This document shows, in pieces, positions 52,840 to 64,000 of a stretch of 64,000 bases of DNA; the stretch's first letter is position 1; every line of letters starts with the position of its first letter. Origin of the DNA: Ianthella basta. Taxonomy: Eukaryota > Porifera > Demospongiae > Verongiida > Ianthellidae. Below the pieces are notes generated by a model. It worked only from the letters and a program-made list of their open reading frames with translations. It had not been told where the DNA came from and made no database searches. The stretch covers positions 2,329,280-2,393,279 of the forward strand of contig OZ025881.1 in the NCBI GenBank assembly GCA_964019415.1. The letters are read 5' to 3'. A program made the translations under genes and the position numbers.

Positions 52840-54374
52840 CTCACCTGGCAGAAGGGAACTCTCTAGCTGTGTAGACTATAATGTGAACAAGCTCAAAAGT
52901 TAATTTAGTGGTATAATTACATTAACTGTGTAGCATTATAAGTATCCTGTGGCTGCAATTTATTGCAATATAGGATTGTTAGGGGCTGTTTCTGACAAAA
53001 TGGAAGCAATTGATGATCAAATGTGTATGTGTGGAACTGCCTTTAATGTACTGCTGTGCAGCCAGTATATTATAGTAATGGCCCAATATAACCTGTAGCC
53101 CATGTTATAATATTCTATAGTGAGATGTAGGCATACGTAGGGATGAGTGGATGTGTATTGCATGTCACATTATAATGTTTATGCATCGTGAATTTGAGTG
53201 CGGTATGTACATTATGGAGGAAGTGCTATTGCTGTATGTTGATGTGCTGTGTGTGGGCCAGTGATACAGGTGTTGTGTGTGTACACTGTATTCCTGATTG
53301 AACACATATTGATAGATGCTTGGTTGATGTGCTGTGTGTGGGCCATTGATACATGTATTGTGTGTATATGATGTACGTACGTATGTCTGATTGAATGTGA
53401 TAGATGTTGTAATTGATGTGTTGTGTGTGCACTGAACACTGTATGGATAATTGAACATGGATTGATAGATGGTAATCAATGTGTCGTGTAGTGGGTCCAG
53501 GTGTATACGTATGTGTGTGTATGCGTGTTGTGTTACATACAATGTCATACATAACATGTACGGTGCCTTGTATGTCTGATTGAAACATGTACAGATGTTA
53601 CATTATACATAGGTTGGTACTTCGTTAAGCAATGTTTACAGATGTACTGTACGTGTGTTGTGTGTCTGTCTGCGTGGTTGATCAGACGTGATTGAAAGGT
53701 GGTTTAGGAGGTTTAGCGCTGTCATGTCAACATGTCCTGTGTTCATGTATATACTGTATGTATGTGTATTACTGTACATGTAGTATTGCCCATGTACCGT
53801 ATTAAAATGTAGCACTGTTTGTTACGTACATATTGTACACATGTATGTATACTGTATATACTATATTGATTACTGGTTTGTTTGTTTGTGCGGGGGGAAG
53901 GAGGTCCTATTGATACACGTGGTAATGGATTATTACTCTTGGGTGTTTTGTGTGTAGGAGATGAGGGAGAGTGGTTGAGGGTAAGATGGAGCAAGAGACA
54001 CATGGTATAATATAAAGATTGGTGGAGAAGGGATGGAACTAGGATTTGAACCTGGAAGGAAAGAGAGAATAGAGGACGACTTGTGATTGCAACATGCAGC
54101 TACAAAGTGTCTAGTGATACTGTGAAATTTGTCTACGATGGTCACTGTATAAGGCAACCACCTCTTTAAAACAGCCAGCCTCCCGGACCCTAATAGTAGT
54201 AACACTAAAACGTTACGAATCCACCTCTGTAATGCAACCATGCACCTTTCTGTAAAGGCCAATTATAGCTGGCCCATGGGTAGCTGTCTTGGACAGGTCC
54301 CACTGTACATAGGGATAGTGTGTTTACACATGTAGTGGAGCTGTACTGTAGCTGGTGTGTGTCGTTGTACTCAG

Positions 54375-55245
54375 GTGATGTTGCTTGGAGGCTGTACGAC
54401 ACCTATGGGTTCCCAGTGGACCTGACCCAGATCATGGCAGAGGAGAAGGGGCTGGTGGTGGACCTGGAAGGGTACGAAGAATCAAAGCTGCGTGCTCAAG
54501 TGAGGGGAGAGGAGGGGCGGAAGGGAAAAGGAGGGGAGGGGAGGGGAGGCATGCGAGTGTTCTGATCTGGTGTGTCTAGTAATGAATGTGGAAATATAAA
54601 TTGTGGGAATACAGGTTGAGGAAGTGTCTTGAGAAGCATCTGGTGGATAAGTACCATATGCACTCAAATATTTCACAGACTGCACTTCATGGAGGATTTT
54701 CGAAATTTCATGGTTTTATTTCCATGGAAGCTTGGGTCACCAATATTGTATCACACAATACATGTACTCTTAAAAACAAAACGATGTGTACTCTACACAC
54801 CAGGTTGGCTGAAGGGTGAACTGCTACGTAAAGTGCCCGTTGTATTTGCATCTACAAACACTGCAAAGGTGTCAATGGAACAAGGAGTATTAAGTGTGTT
54901 CATTCATTGTCCATTATTTAACAGTTATGCAACACTTTTGCCCTATTACTTGTAAATTGAATTATTTGCGGATGGCTCCCAATCCGTAAAACTGCAAAAA
55001 TGTAATTATTGAAAAATTTGGGCACATATGGAAGTGCATGCAGAAATGTCAGGACCTTATCCTAACCTTCTTGCCCCACCTCATATCCTGCCCACTGCAG
55101 ATGATTGCCCGAGGGGAGGGCCAGGGAGTGGGTGACAGCATTAGCCTGGACGTGCATGCCATTGCCGAGCTGAAGGACAAAGGTGTCCCACCCACCAATG
55201 ACTTGTTCAAGTACAACTATGCTGCCGATGAAAGTGGATGCTACA
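54375..55245 (+). pseudogene. Third AARS fragment, two exons only
   Basis: Exons 54375-54499 and 55101-55245 match the exons at 22910 and 23638 of copy 1, with intact splice sites. One replacement is seen (Ala to Glu in the first exon). The next exons (editing domain) do not appear: beyond the collagen genes of this unit the sequence changes to Helitron and other material. In this window it is therefore a fragment with no start, no editing domain and no stop of its own. Confidence 0.85.
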
Positions 55246-55778
55246 GTGAGTGCGATGGAGGGCTGAGGGAGGCTGTAACCTAGTTCCAGCCGTGTATTTT
55301 CTGCCGCTTCTGCATCTTGAGGTGTTGTAATAAGTGACCTCCTGTGGGAAGGGTACTTCCTATACAATCAACTTCCTGTAGAGACATCTTCCTTTATGGT
55401 TATTGGTTCTCTCTTTCTGAGCGGGGTTATGTTATGTGTGTTGTGTCCATGTGTATACTGTACTGTAACTGAGGCTCAAAATGGGGTTCAATCCAGTTTG
55501 TGACTGTATCAAACTGTGCAGTTCACACAGTACGGTATCTTAGAGGCGTTAACATGAAGCAAAACTACGAACTATGAATGACAGTCACTAGCTACAACTG
55601 AAACAAACCCTTAAAGGGATACTTCTGTCTTGCCATAGCTCATCCATCTGTGCTACCTTCCCAGAGAAGGATCAGGGGAGGGGCATAGCTCCATTACCTC
55701 CCCTCCCCCCCTCTCCATGGCCAGACCCTTAAGGGTTTTGTGCATCTTTTTGCACTAAATTGCACAGCTAACAGTAAA

Positions 55779-56155
55779 TAGACTATGATGCAACAAATTG
55801 CTGTAATCTGATTGGTCCAATGGAGGTGTTCTAAATTGCTTATACCACCTCTGATTCAACTTCTACCACCTCTGATTCAACTTATACCACCTCTGATTCA
55901 ACTTATACCACCTCTGACTCAACCTATACCACCTCTGATTCAACTTATATCACCTCTGACTCAACTTATACCACCTCTGATTCAACTTATACCACCTCTG
56001 ATTCAACTTATACCACCTCTGGTAGCTTCTGGGGTCATTTCTGTGCAGTTTACGGTGCCGTTTGACTACTCAGCTACCTTTTTGTCATCACTTTTTCGGT
56101 AGAACCGACCAGCGCGGTCCTTCCTCGGATTGACGCTGGTTGCTATCATAGTCTA
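55779..56155. mobile_element. Small terminal-inverted-repeat element with internal 21-bp array
   Basis: TAGACTATGATGCAAC at the left end recurs as GTTGCTATCATAGTCTA at the right end. Inside are about nine copies of a 21-bp unit (CCTCTGATTCAACTTATACCA) at about 55840-56025. Absent from units 1 and 2. No coding capacity; looks like a MITE of unknown family. Confidence 0.6.
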
Positions 56156-56161
56156 AACACC

Positions 56162-56306
56162 TTATACCGAGCTCCTTCGGTGTCTACTGGATTTAGAACA
56201 CCTAGGAAACCAATTCAGAGGCCCTTGTGCTTCGCGCGCGGGCCTCTATAGTAATCGTTTTCCCATGGTATTCTAAATCCCATAGACACCTCAGATCTTG
56301 GTATAA
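56162..56306. mobile_element. Fold-back element beside the previous one
   Basis: Arms of about 65-70 nt: TTATACCGAG...GGTGTCTACTGGATTTAGAA on the left and its imperfect reverse complement (TTCTAAATCCCATAGACACC...GGTATAA) on the right, with a GC-rich centre GAGGCCC...GGGCCTC around CGCGCG. Also absent from units 1 and 2. Confidence 0.6.
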
Positions 56307-56423
56307 CTTACGTATATTAAATGGCCTACATTTTGCCATTAGCATTAGAGGAGTTTGTCTAAGCTAATAGCATCTGGTGTGATTTCAAATAATATGTTCT
56401 TGCTTCCTTCTGGCCATCGGCAG

Positions 56424-56750
56424 CATCTTTTATAATTTTACATCTTGGATTAAGCGACAAAGACTTCTGTACAGCTGTATTACACATGAATGTACATGAC
56501 AAAGAACCTGAACATGCTTACATTTTGGGTTCAGCAGCCAGGACCTGCACAGTGATGACCCAGAGTTACTGAGGGGCTCCGTCTCCATCTGGTACTTCCT
56601 CTGTTCAATCTTCCCAGTGGTTACCACCAATTTCATCTCTGTGCCAACTAGACCCATTGTTCTGTTTGTGCTAAATGGTCTCAATATGTTACAGTACCTG
56701 CAGAAAATTGTATCACGCACCACCCCCTCTTTAGCCCTTAGCTAGATCCA
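56424..56750. other. Unit 3-specific insertion of about 330 bp
   Basis: Units 1 and 2 read straight across this point (CTTCTGGCCACTGGCAGCTGG). The inserted DNA is open on the minus strand for about 97 residues (56430-56723), but I do not recognise the sequence and see no clear terminal repeats. Confidence 0.5.
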
Positions 56751-57443
56751 CTGCTGGTTTCGTTTCAAGTGTGTTGGTGGCTATCTAAATGGTCTAACTG
56801 TAAGATGCTGATTCAGGCACCACCTGTTTCCACGGGCAGGTTCTGAATCCCTCCTATCATCTGAGCTTCTGCAGCCAACAAAGTATGACGCCATCCATGC
56901 ATTCATTACGCCTCGTGACATAAGTTGCAAACCTAGCTTGAAAAACCCTTTTATCATTCCTGGTTATACCCCTGAGTGAAGTACGTATGGAATTTGAAAG
57001 GTGCATTTGCTTAGCAAGTATGGAGATGAGCCATACCACTACAAGTATGGCTACATGTTTTGCTAAGGACAGGACAAATTTTCGGAATATACTCCAGTGA
57101 ACAGTTTCACTGCACATGTAAGACATCCTTGCTCATTGGGAAGGAACTGGATCAGTCCACAAAGCTTTCCACATTTCACACCTTCACCATTTGTTCTAGC
57201 ATCCATGGCGATTTTAATACAGTTGCATTGTCAGTTGCAATTCATGAATTTAAGTGCACACTCCACTCTAATGGCCAGAATGCATAATATACATTTCACC
57301 AGTATTAGAGATATTCTGTACTTACGTAACACATGCAGTTAGTACAATACAAGTGTACACCTCTATATACTGCACACTACTACAGTCCTGTCCAGTTGGA
57401 GCTAGTGCACTGCCTACTGTGTACTGAACTGGTGTTGACTGGT

Positions 57444-58677
<1,234 letters not shown>

Positions 58678-58730
58678 CTCAACTGTTCAACTACAACTGA
58701 TAACGTGAGAGGTCTGCCTGGTGTAGGGGT

Positions 58731-58737
58731 ATTTATA
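58731..58737 (-). promoter_or_regulatory. TATA box of collagen gene 4
   Basis: Minus strand TATAAATACCCC, about 55 bp before the ATG at 58677; the core is kept although flanking bases differ. Confidence 0.6.
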
Positions 58738-60253
58738 GGCATTGGATTACCAAATATGGTCATTCTACCAACATTAGGTAATGGAAGTGTTGTTTGGGAT
58801 TCCTAGTTACCTACTAAACTGTGGGAAACGTGAATATGTTTAACTTGTTTGTGTTTGAATGAGGAGGGTCAGGACTCACAGCAGCACTTTACTACCTGTC
58901 AGCACATCATGTGCTGTCACCATCACCTGTGTATGTACTGTAAGTGCAGGAGTGATTCTGCTTCTCATCATTCTTTGATGAAGGTATGAAACTGAATGTT
59001 ACCAAAATGTTGAAACACACTTATCCCATTTCTCTAGACTGTTTTGTATGTTCATGCAGCTAAGCATCTGTTTATTGTCCCATTTTATGTGATGTGTACA
59101 GGTATGGGCAAGCAAATGGTATTGTGTGTTTGCACGTGTGCATGTGCGTGAGGTGGTTTGCACTTGTTTGACTTACAGTATGCTGGTTAACTAGTAAGGT
59201 CCCCTAATGGTGGAGCATGTGTCTTGTGGGTCATCTAACACGTGCCCCAAAGTGAACCCAAGACCCTGTCACTTTTCAGACCTCCATCTCCAGCTGACTG
59301 CCATGCTCCAGCTTGGACAATAAGTCACTCAAGCTCTGTGTGTTCACTATAATGTGTAGCTACATCCAAGTTTCTCTACAACAGCACATGACGAAACACT
59401 TGCTACAATAGCCTCCATTCTTGTGTAGATAAGCATCTGTTCATGAAGTTATTTATCACTTAATAGTGTTTAGTATGTTCAGCAGACTTGCTGTATCTCC
59501 TCCCCTCTCAATGTAACATGGAGAGGCTGATTATGCTGAGGCCAACTGTGAAGTCTTGCCGTAGCATCAGGTTCAGCTGACTGCTGATGTTGTGAGGTGT
59601 ACGTAGTCCTTCAATGTGTTTAGTACTACCGCAAGATTGGTCCTGGTTGGGACTGAGCTATACGTAACTGTGTGGTCACTGCTGACTGGGACGCTGTCTC
59701 CTACAGTACATTAGCTGTTCAGGACTGGGTACACATCTCTGCCTCCTCCACCATGCACTCAGACAGGGGACTAGGTTTGAGTTGCTCATCAGCAAGAGCT
59801 CCAATGTGCTCTATGTGTTGTATTCACAGTGATCTATGTAGTTGGCAGAACAAGACCTCAGGTATGTAATTAGGTTGTTCAGTGTCCAGTGACCACTTTG
59901 AGTAAGACTGCCAGTTCCATGTAAGCTAATGAAGAGATGAATACCACCTACTGTATGTATGTAGGAATGTAGCTCTACAGTAGGTCAGCTCTTCTCTCTG
60001 TGTGTGTGTGTGCTTGCCTTCCAGCCTTCCTCCAGGCAGGTGCTTCCATGCTATTCATTATGCATTAACTGTATTATTTCATCAATCATGAATTGTGTAA
60101 CACAGTTAGTACAATACTGGGTACACCTCTATATACTGCACACTACTACAGTCCTGTCCAGTTGGAGCTAGTGCACTGCCTACTGTGTACTGAACTGGTG
60201 TTGACTGGTCTAAACTTGTATGTGCCCAACTACACTACTAGCACTGTTCACTG

Positions 60254-61630
60254 TCACTTGGTGCACACGGCACATGTCAGCTCCTTCTGAGTGTCGTAGG
60301 GTGGACAGGGTAGACCGTTACAGGTGGCCTCCACATGGTGGAACAGAGCACCATTGGTGCTAGCTGCACTCCCAGGGATAGACTCGGGATCTCTGTCCAC
60401 ACACTCAAAAGTGTTCCTATGGTGGCTGTAGTGCTCTGACATCAGGTATCCTTTGTACTCAAGTGTCCAACCTGAAGGGCAGTCATCCCTCGCTGGTACA
60501 GCGTAGACCACAGATCTAGTGCTGACATAGCAGACGGCACAAGGGACATTGTGGTTGTACACATTTGGTAAGGGAGAGCCTCCGTACAGCTCATACTCTG
60601 ACCCATGCAGTGGACTGTTGCCTTGCACTCCTGGATGGTAACTGGAGTACTTGGGAACTTTCGGCACACAGAGTCTGTTGGATCCACCTCCCTTTGTTAA
60701 ATAGTGTGACCCAGCTGCAATCCCCTCATACACCAGCTCTGTCCCTGTCACACTAGGGCAGGTGGTCCTCCCCCACCTGATGTACACCGTGCCTCCTTCT
60801 ACTGGTCCAGGTGGACCAGGAGGTCCCTCCACCCCTTGGTTCCCTGTCATCCCGTCTCTCCCTGGAGCCCCAGGAGTCCCTGGCATCCCATCTCGACCGT
60901 CTCTTCCTCTCAACAACTCAAGGGTAGGACAGGAGGGATTGTTGTCTGGGGCAGCACGCCTCTTGAGGGGACCAGCACCTGGGGGAGGGGAGGGGTCTCC
61001 ATGGTTACAAGTGTCAAAGCACTTTCTGTTTTAGGTTTATTGTATGCCCTGTAGTTGATTGGGGCGAGCCTGAGTGAGCCCTTCCCTTACGAGTACTGTA
61101 GTAGGGTGGCTCTGTCTGTCATACGTCTGTTTGGGCCACGGGGGAAAGTTTTAGAATGATATTTTGGTCAGGGGTCTGCAACGCGCAGTAAGTGTACGTA
61201 AGTACAGCATTTGGTTCCAATTCCAATGATATTTATAGCAGCCATTTTGCATGTCATAATCATTGTGGTTGCACTATCATGCATAGCACTCAACCCTACC
61301 TATGGTCATTAGGCACGGCATGCTACAGCTATGGATCGCACCATGGGCAATTCTGTGGAAAGTAGACTGCAGTGAAGAGAGATAGGCTGAACTGCAGCAG
61401 AGGTGTGCTTACCAGCGAGACAGAGTGGCTAACGAAACTGCAGATGAGAGAGAGGGTGACTGCAGAATGTGCGTGCTAGTGGATGTGCGGAAAGTGTTGA
61501 TGCAACTGCAGCCAGATTACACGCTGATAGAGAAAGGCATAAGGAACACTGCATGGCGCTTCCTCATGCTCACCCAACAATGCTTTGCATTCACTAGTTA
61601 CAATTGTTTGTGTGGTGTGGGTATGTGTGT

Positions 61631-61672
<42 letters not shown>

Positions 61673-62373
61673 GCAGAAGCTGTGTGAGTATTCCAGAAGG
61701 GTGACAGATCTACAGCCAACGTGTCTGGCATTGGGTAGGTTTAAAACTTGGTTTTGCTTTGGTTACAAGTCTAGTCATACCTGTGAACCACAAACCACTG
61801 GGAAAGTAAGGAAGTTGTGTAATTCTCTGTTAGGTGCTAGCGCACTTTCCTGTGTTTATCGCTGGTAGTGCAACTTATTTTAATCACCTAGACATTACTA
61901 AGCACAGATGGGGAATTCTACGGCCAGGAGCACAGGATGAATATTTTGATGCCGTCACTTGAGGTCATACCCCACCTCTCTCATCTCATGGGTCGTGCAA
62001 GCCCACAGATGAGTTTCCTTACTGCACAAAGGGAACCATGTGATTGGGATGATAAGGCTGGTATCTCCACAGCCAACGGTGCCACTGATCTTATTGCCAC
62101 TTTCTGGCTTACCCCTTTCATGGGGTCCACATAGCCAAGTCTTGGCTGTGGTATTACAAGTACAAGTGTGTGTGTGTGTGTGCGTGTGTGTGTGTGTGTG
62201 CGTGCGTGTGTGTGTGTGCGTGTGTGTGGGGGGGCATGTGTGCATGTGTGCATCTGTGTGTGGGTGTGTGGGTGTAAGTTGTGTGTGGTGCCCCTACCTT
62301 CAGTTCCCTGTCCTGGAGCCAGGCAGACCAACAGAGTGAGGTAGATCACTGCTACACTTTCTCCTCTCATCAT
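60254..62373 (-). CDS. Short-chain collagen C4-like protein, gene 5, with a Helitron-derived insertion in its intron
   Basis: Exon 2 is 60254-60978 (twelve Gly-X-Y triplets, one interrupted block reading GMTGNQ, then the intact cysteine domain to CAVCTK stop). The best candidate exon 1 is 62298-62373, encoding the same signal peptide as the sister genes with donor GTAGGG. The join is in frame and gives about 266 residues. The intron is 1.3 kb rather than 0.3-0.5 kb because Helitron-related sequence fills most of it. The promoter TATA motif of the sisters is changed here (TCTAAATA on the minus strand). Whether the gene is still expressed as one unit is uncertain. Confidence 0.72.
61058..62160 (+). 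mobile_element. Helitron-derived fragment A, inside collagen gene 5 intron
   Basis: Starts ATTGGGGCGAGCCTG and shares a block (CATTGTGGTTG, TTGCATG) with fragment B. Around 61375-61470 it can be read as Arg/Glu-rich repeats ([23 protein letters not shown]), typical of the region before the conserved part of animal Helitron proteins. The rest is decayed, and the right end is uncertain. It includes a (GT)n tract at 61620-61669. Confidence 0.55.
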
Positions 62374-62549
62374 CTCAACTGTCCAACTGCAACTGATAGT
62401 ATCAGAGGTCTGTCCGCTGTAGAGGTATTTAGAAGCATTGGATGTACCCAAATATGGTCATTCTACTGACATTAGGTGATACGTAGGAGAGCTCTTATGA
62501 TACTTTGTTAGTTCTAGTTGGAGCAAGTGAAGCATGAATATGTTTAATA

Positions 62550-63680
62550 ATTGGGGCGAGCCTGGACGAGCCCCACACTAGTCGGTTGGTCGTCGGCTCT
62601 GTATGTATGTTTGTTTGTGACGTACATTGTTCCGGAAATTTCTATTTATGCGGTCGAAGAGGGGCGTGTAAGGTGTCCACACCATATAGTTCTATTTCCG
62701 ATACTCATTTATACCGACCATTTCGCATGCCACAAACATTGTGGTTGTGCTATTGTGCATATCATTAGGCTCACATACTATTACTACAGGTGTCGCCAGA
62801 TGTGACGTCACTACATTGCACCCGTACTTAAGCTATACTCGCTGCGGAAAGCTGCACGAGGTAGACTATGCGAACAAACGTTGGCTGCTTACTGCTCGTA
62901 CTCTAGCTCAACGTAATCTAAAGAGACATGAAGTATGCCGACAATTTCTCTCCCTCCAGCTTCAGTAAAGTTCCCCTGCCACCCCTGGTTGATGCCCAAC
63001 CTGCTGAGTCTTCATAACTGTAAGCATCAACATTGCAGCTGTCAGTCATGTTTCAGGGACGACGACACGAATCTGGCCCACGCGGAGCACCTACGGCGGA
63101 GGCGAGAGTGGGAGAGAGACAAACGTGACTCTGAAACACCTGAACGCAGAGACGAACGGTTAAGAGAACGGGACAGGGCCAGGCGCACTATCTGAGTGGC
63201 CAATGCAACTGCTGATGCAACACAGGCCTGCTTGCAGCAGTTAAGTGCTGCCCAGAGGGCACGATGCTCCGCAGAAAGTGCAGACCAGAGACAGGCCCGA
63301 CTGCTGCAGATAAGTGCTGCCCAGACCGAATGACGTGCTGCTGAAATTGTTGCAGAGACAGAAGCACGATTAGACTGTGACAGAGAAAGGCGTTGAGCAC
63401 AACGTCATGTGCAGCCACAACCTTCACTGCTTGAACAGCCTGTGGTTCGTCACAAAATGGGTGCCTTCCATAGACACCTATCTAAACTGGAGGTGGCGCA
63501 ATGTATCACTTGCTGTGAGGCATTTCCTGGACTGCAGCTACAATCTCTGCAGTCTGCTGAGTGTGTGCGATGTTATTGCTTTATTCCTTGCTCAGGCTTG
63601 CCCCACTGATGGTTATCAACTGCCTAGTTATGTGTATGTTTACAGTACAAGAGGGATGGCGAGGGAGGCATAGGCAAGCC
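62550..63680 (+). mobile_element. Helitron-derived fragment B with N-terminal coding remnant
   Basis: Inserted after GAATATGTTTAA, where the collagen upstream sequence of other copies continues with CTTG. One frame from about 63056 to 63609 gives RRRREWERDKRDSETPERRD, further Ala/Arg/Glu repeats, then MGAFHRHLSKLEVAQCITC and FPGLQLQSLQSAECVRC, the cysteine-rich segment found ahead of the replication-initiator domain in animal Helitrons. Three in-frame TGA codons (63193, 63331, 63394) interrupt it. No Rep or helicase domain follows, so it is truncated. Confidence 0.65.
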
Positions 63681-63879
63681 TATGGTTGTGTACAGCAAAT
63701 GTGTGCGGTGTGTGTCTGTGTATCGCTGACTTTCAGAGCGTGCACATCAGTCATTCAATCAGTAGGCACTGTTTGGTGTGTTGAAGAGTATGGCCCTGAC
63801 AGTAGGGTGAGCCCTATACAGTGTAGCCAGGAAGTGAATGGGAGCAATCGGGAGGGGTGGAGAAAGTGGTGTCAGTAAG

Positions 63880-64000
63880 GATTGGGAAGCAGGTGCAGTG
63901 TAGCAAATCTGGAGAAGAAGATGTTTAGAAGACACATTCTCAGCAAGGACTCCAAGATGTGCAAGTCAGGATCCTAGTTTTATCAACCCTGTTCTATGGA
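63880..64000 (+). pseudogene. Possible LINE reverse-transcriptase scrap at the window edge
   Basis: One frame at the very end reads QVRILVLSTLFYG, resembling the LLYGSE-type motif near the end of CR1/L2-like reverse transcriptase domains. The match is short and other frames are interrupted; the window ends here. Confidence 0.3.

Overview
The window looks like nuclear DNA of an early-branching animal, most likely a sponge. The evidence is spliced genes with GT-AG introns, a metazoan-type cytosolic alanyl-tRNA synthetase (AARS), five genes of the short-chain collagen C4 type first described from freshwater sponge spongin, a THAP-domain transposase, Helitron remnants, and many (GT)n tracts and minisatellites. 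The species is not determined.

Layout. (1) 1-8673: no gene recognised; (GT)n/(CA)n blocks; either the large upstream intron of AARS or flanking DNA. (2) 8674-36955, plus strand: twenty AARS exons, joining in phase into 855 codons plus stop. They run from just after the class II motif 2 region to the natural C terminus; about 110 N-terminal residues are missing and must lie outside the window or remain unseen. (3) From about 21527 the sequence is organised as 15.7-15.9 kb tandem units: unit 1 at 21527-37266, unit 2 at 37267-53206, and a partial unit 3 from 53207 to about 60990. Each unit starts inside the intron before the 125-bp AARS exon at 22910. Unit 2 therefore carries a second set of 13 AARS exons (end of the catalytic half, editing domain, C-Ala), and unit 3 carries only the first two of these.

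(4) In the intron after the second exon of every unit, on the opposite strand, sit short-chain collagen genes of two exons with TATA boxes: two in unit 1, one in unit 2 (a fusion that lost its Gly-X-Y helix), two in unit 3 (one with a frameshifted C terminus). (5) The intron before the C-Ala exons holds a 43-bp minisatellite of about 59 copies in unit 1 and 16 in unit 2. In unit 2 only, it also holds a 4826-bp two-gene DNA transposon (45976-50801) that resembles ISL2EU (IS5-related/PHIS group). It has a THAP + DDE transposase, a convergent SWIM + YqaJ-nuclease gene, about 50-bp imperfect terminal inverted repeats and an AT target duplication. The same site is empty in unit 1, so the insertion is defined to the base. 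(6) 61058-64000: two decayed Helitron fragments and a possible LINE scrap; the first Helitron fragment lies in the intron of the last collagen gene.

How it fits together: one essential synthetase gene has a tandemly repeated 3' half, carrying a nested antisense collagen family along with it. Later changes (transposon insertion, minisatellite change, collagen fusion and frameshift) distinguish the copies. The second AARS exon set keeps every splice site and reading frame with mostly silent changes, so it is either recent, constrained, or an uncollapsed haplotype; reads across the junctions would decide.
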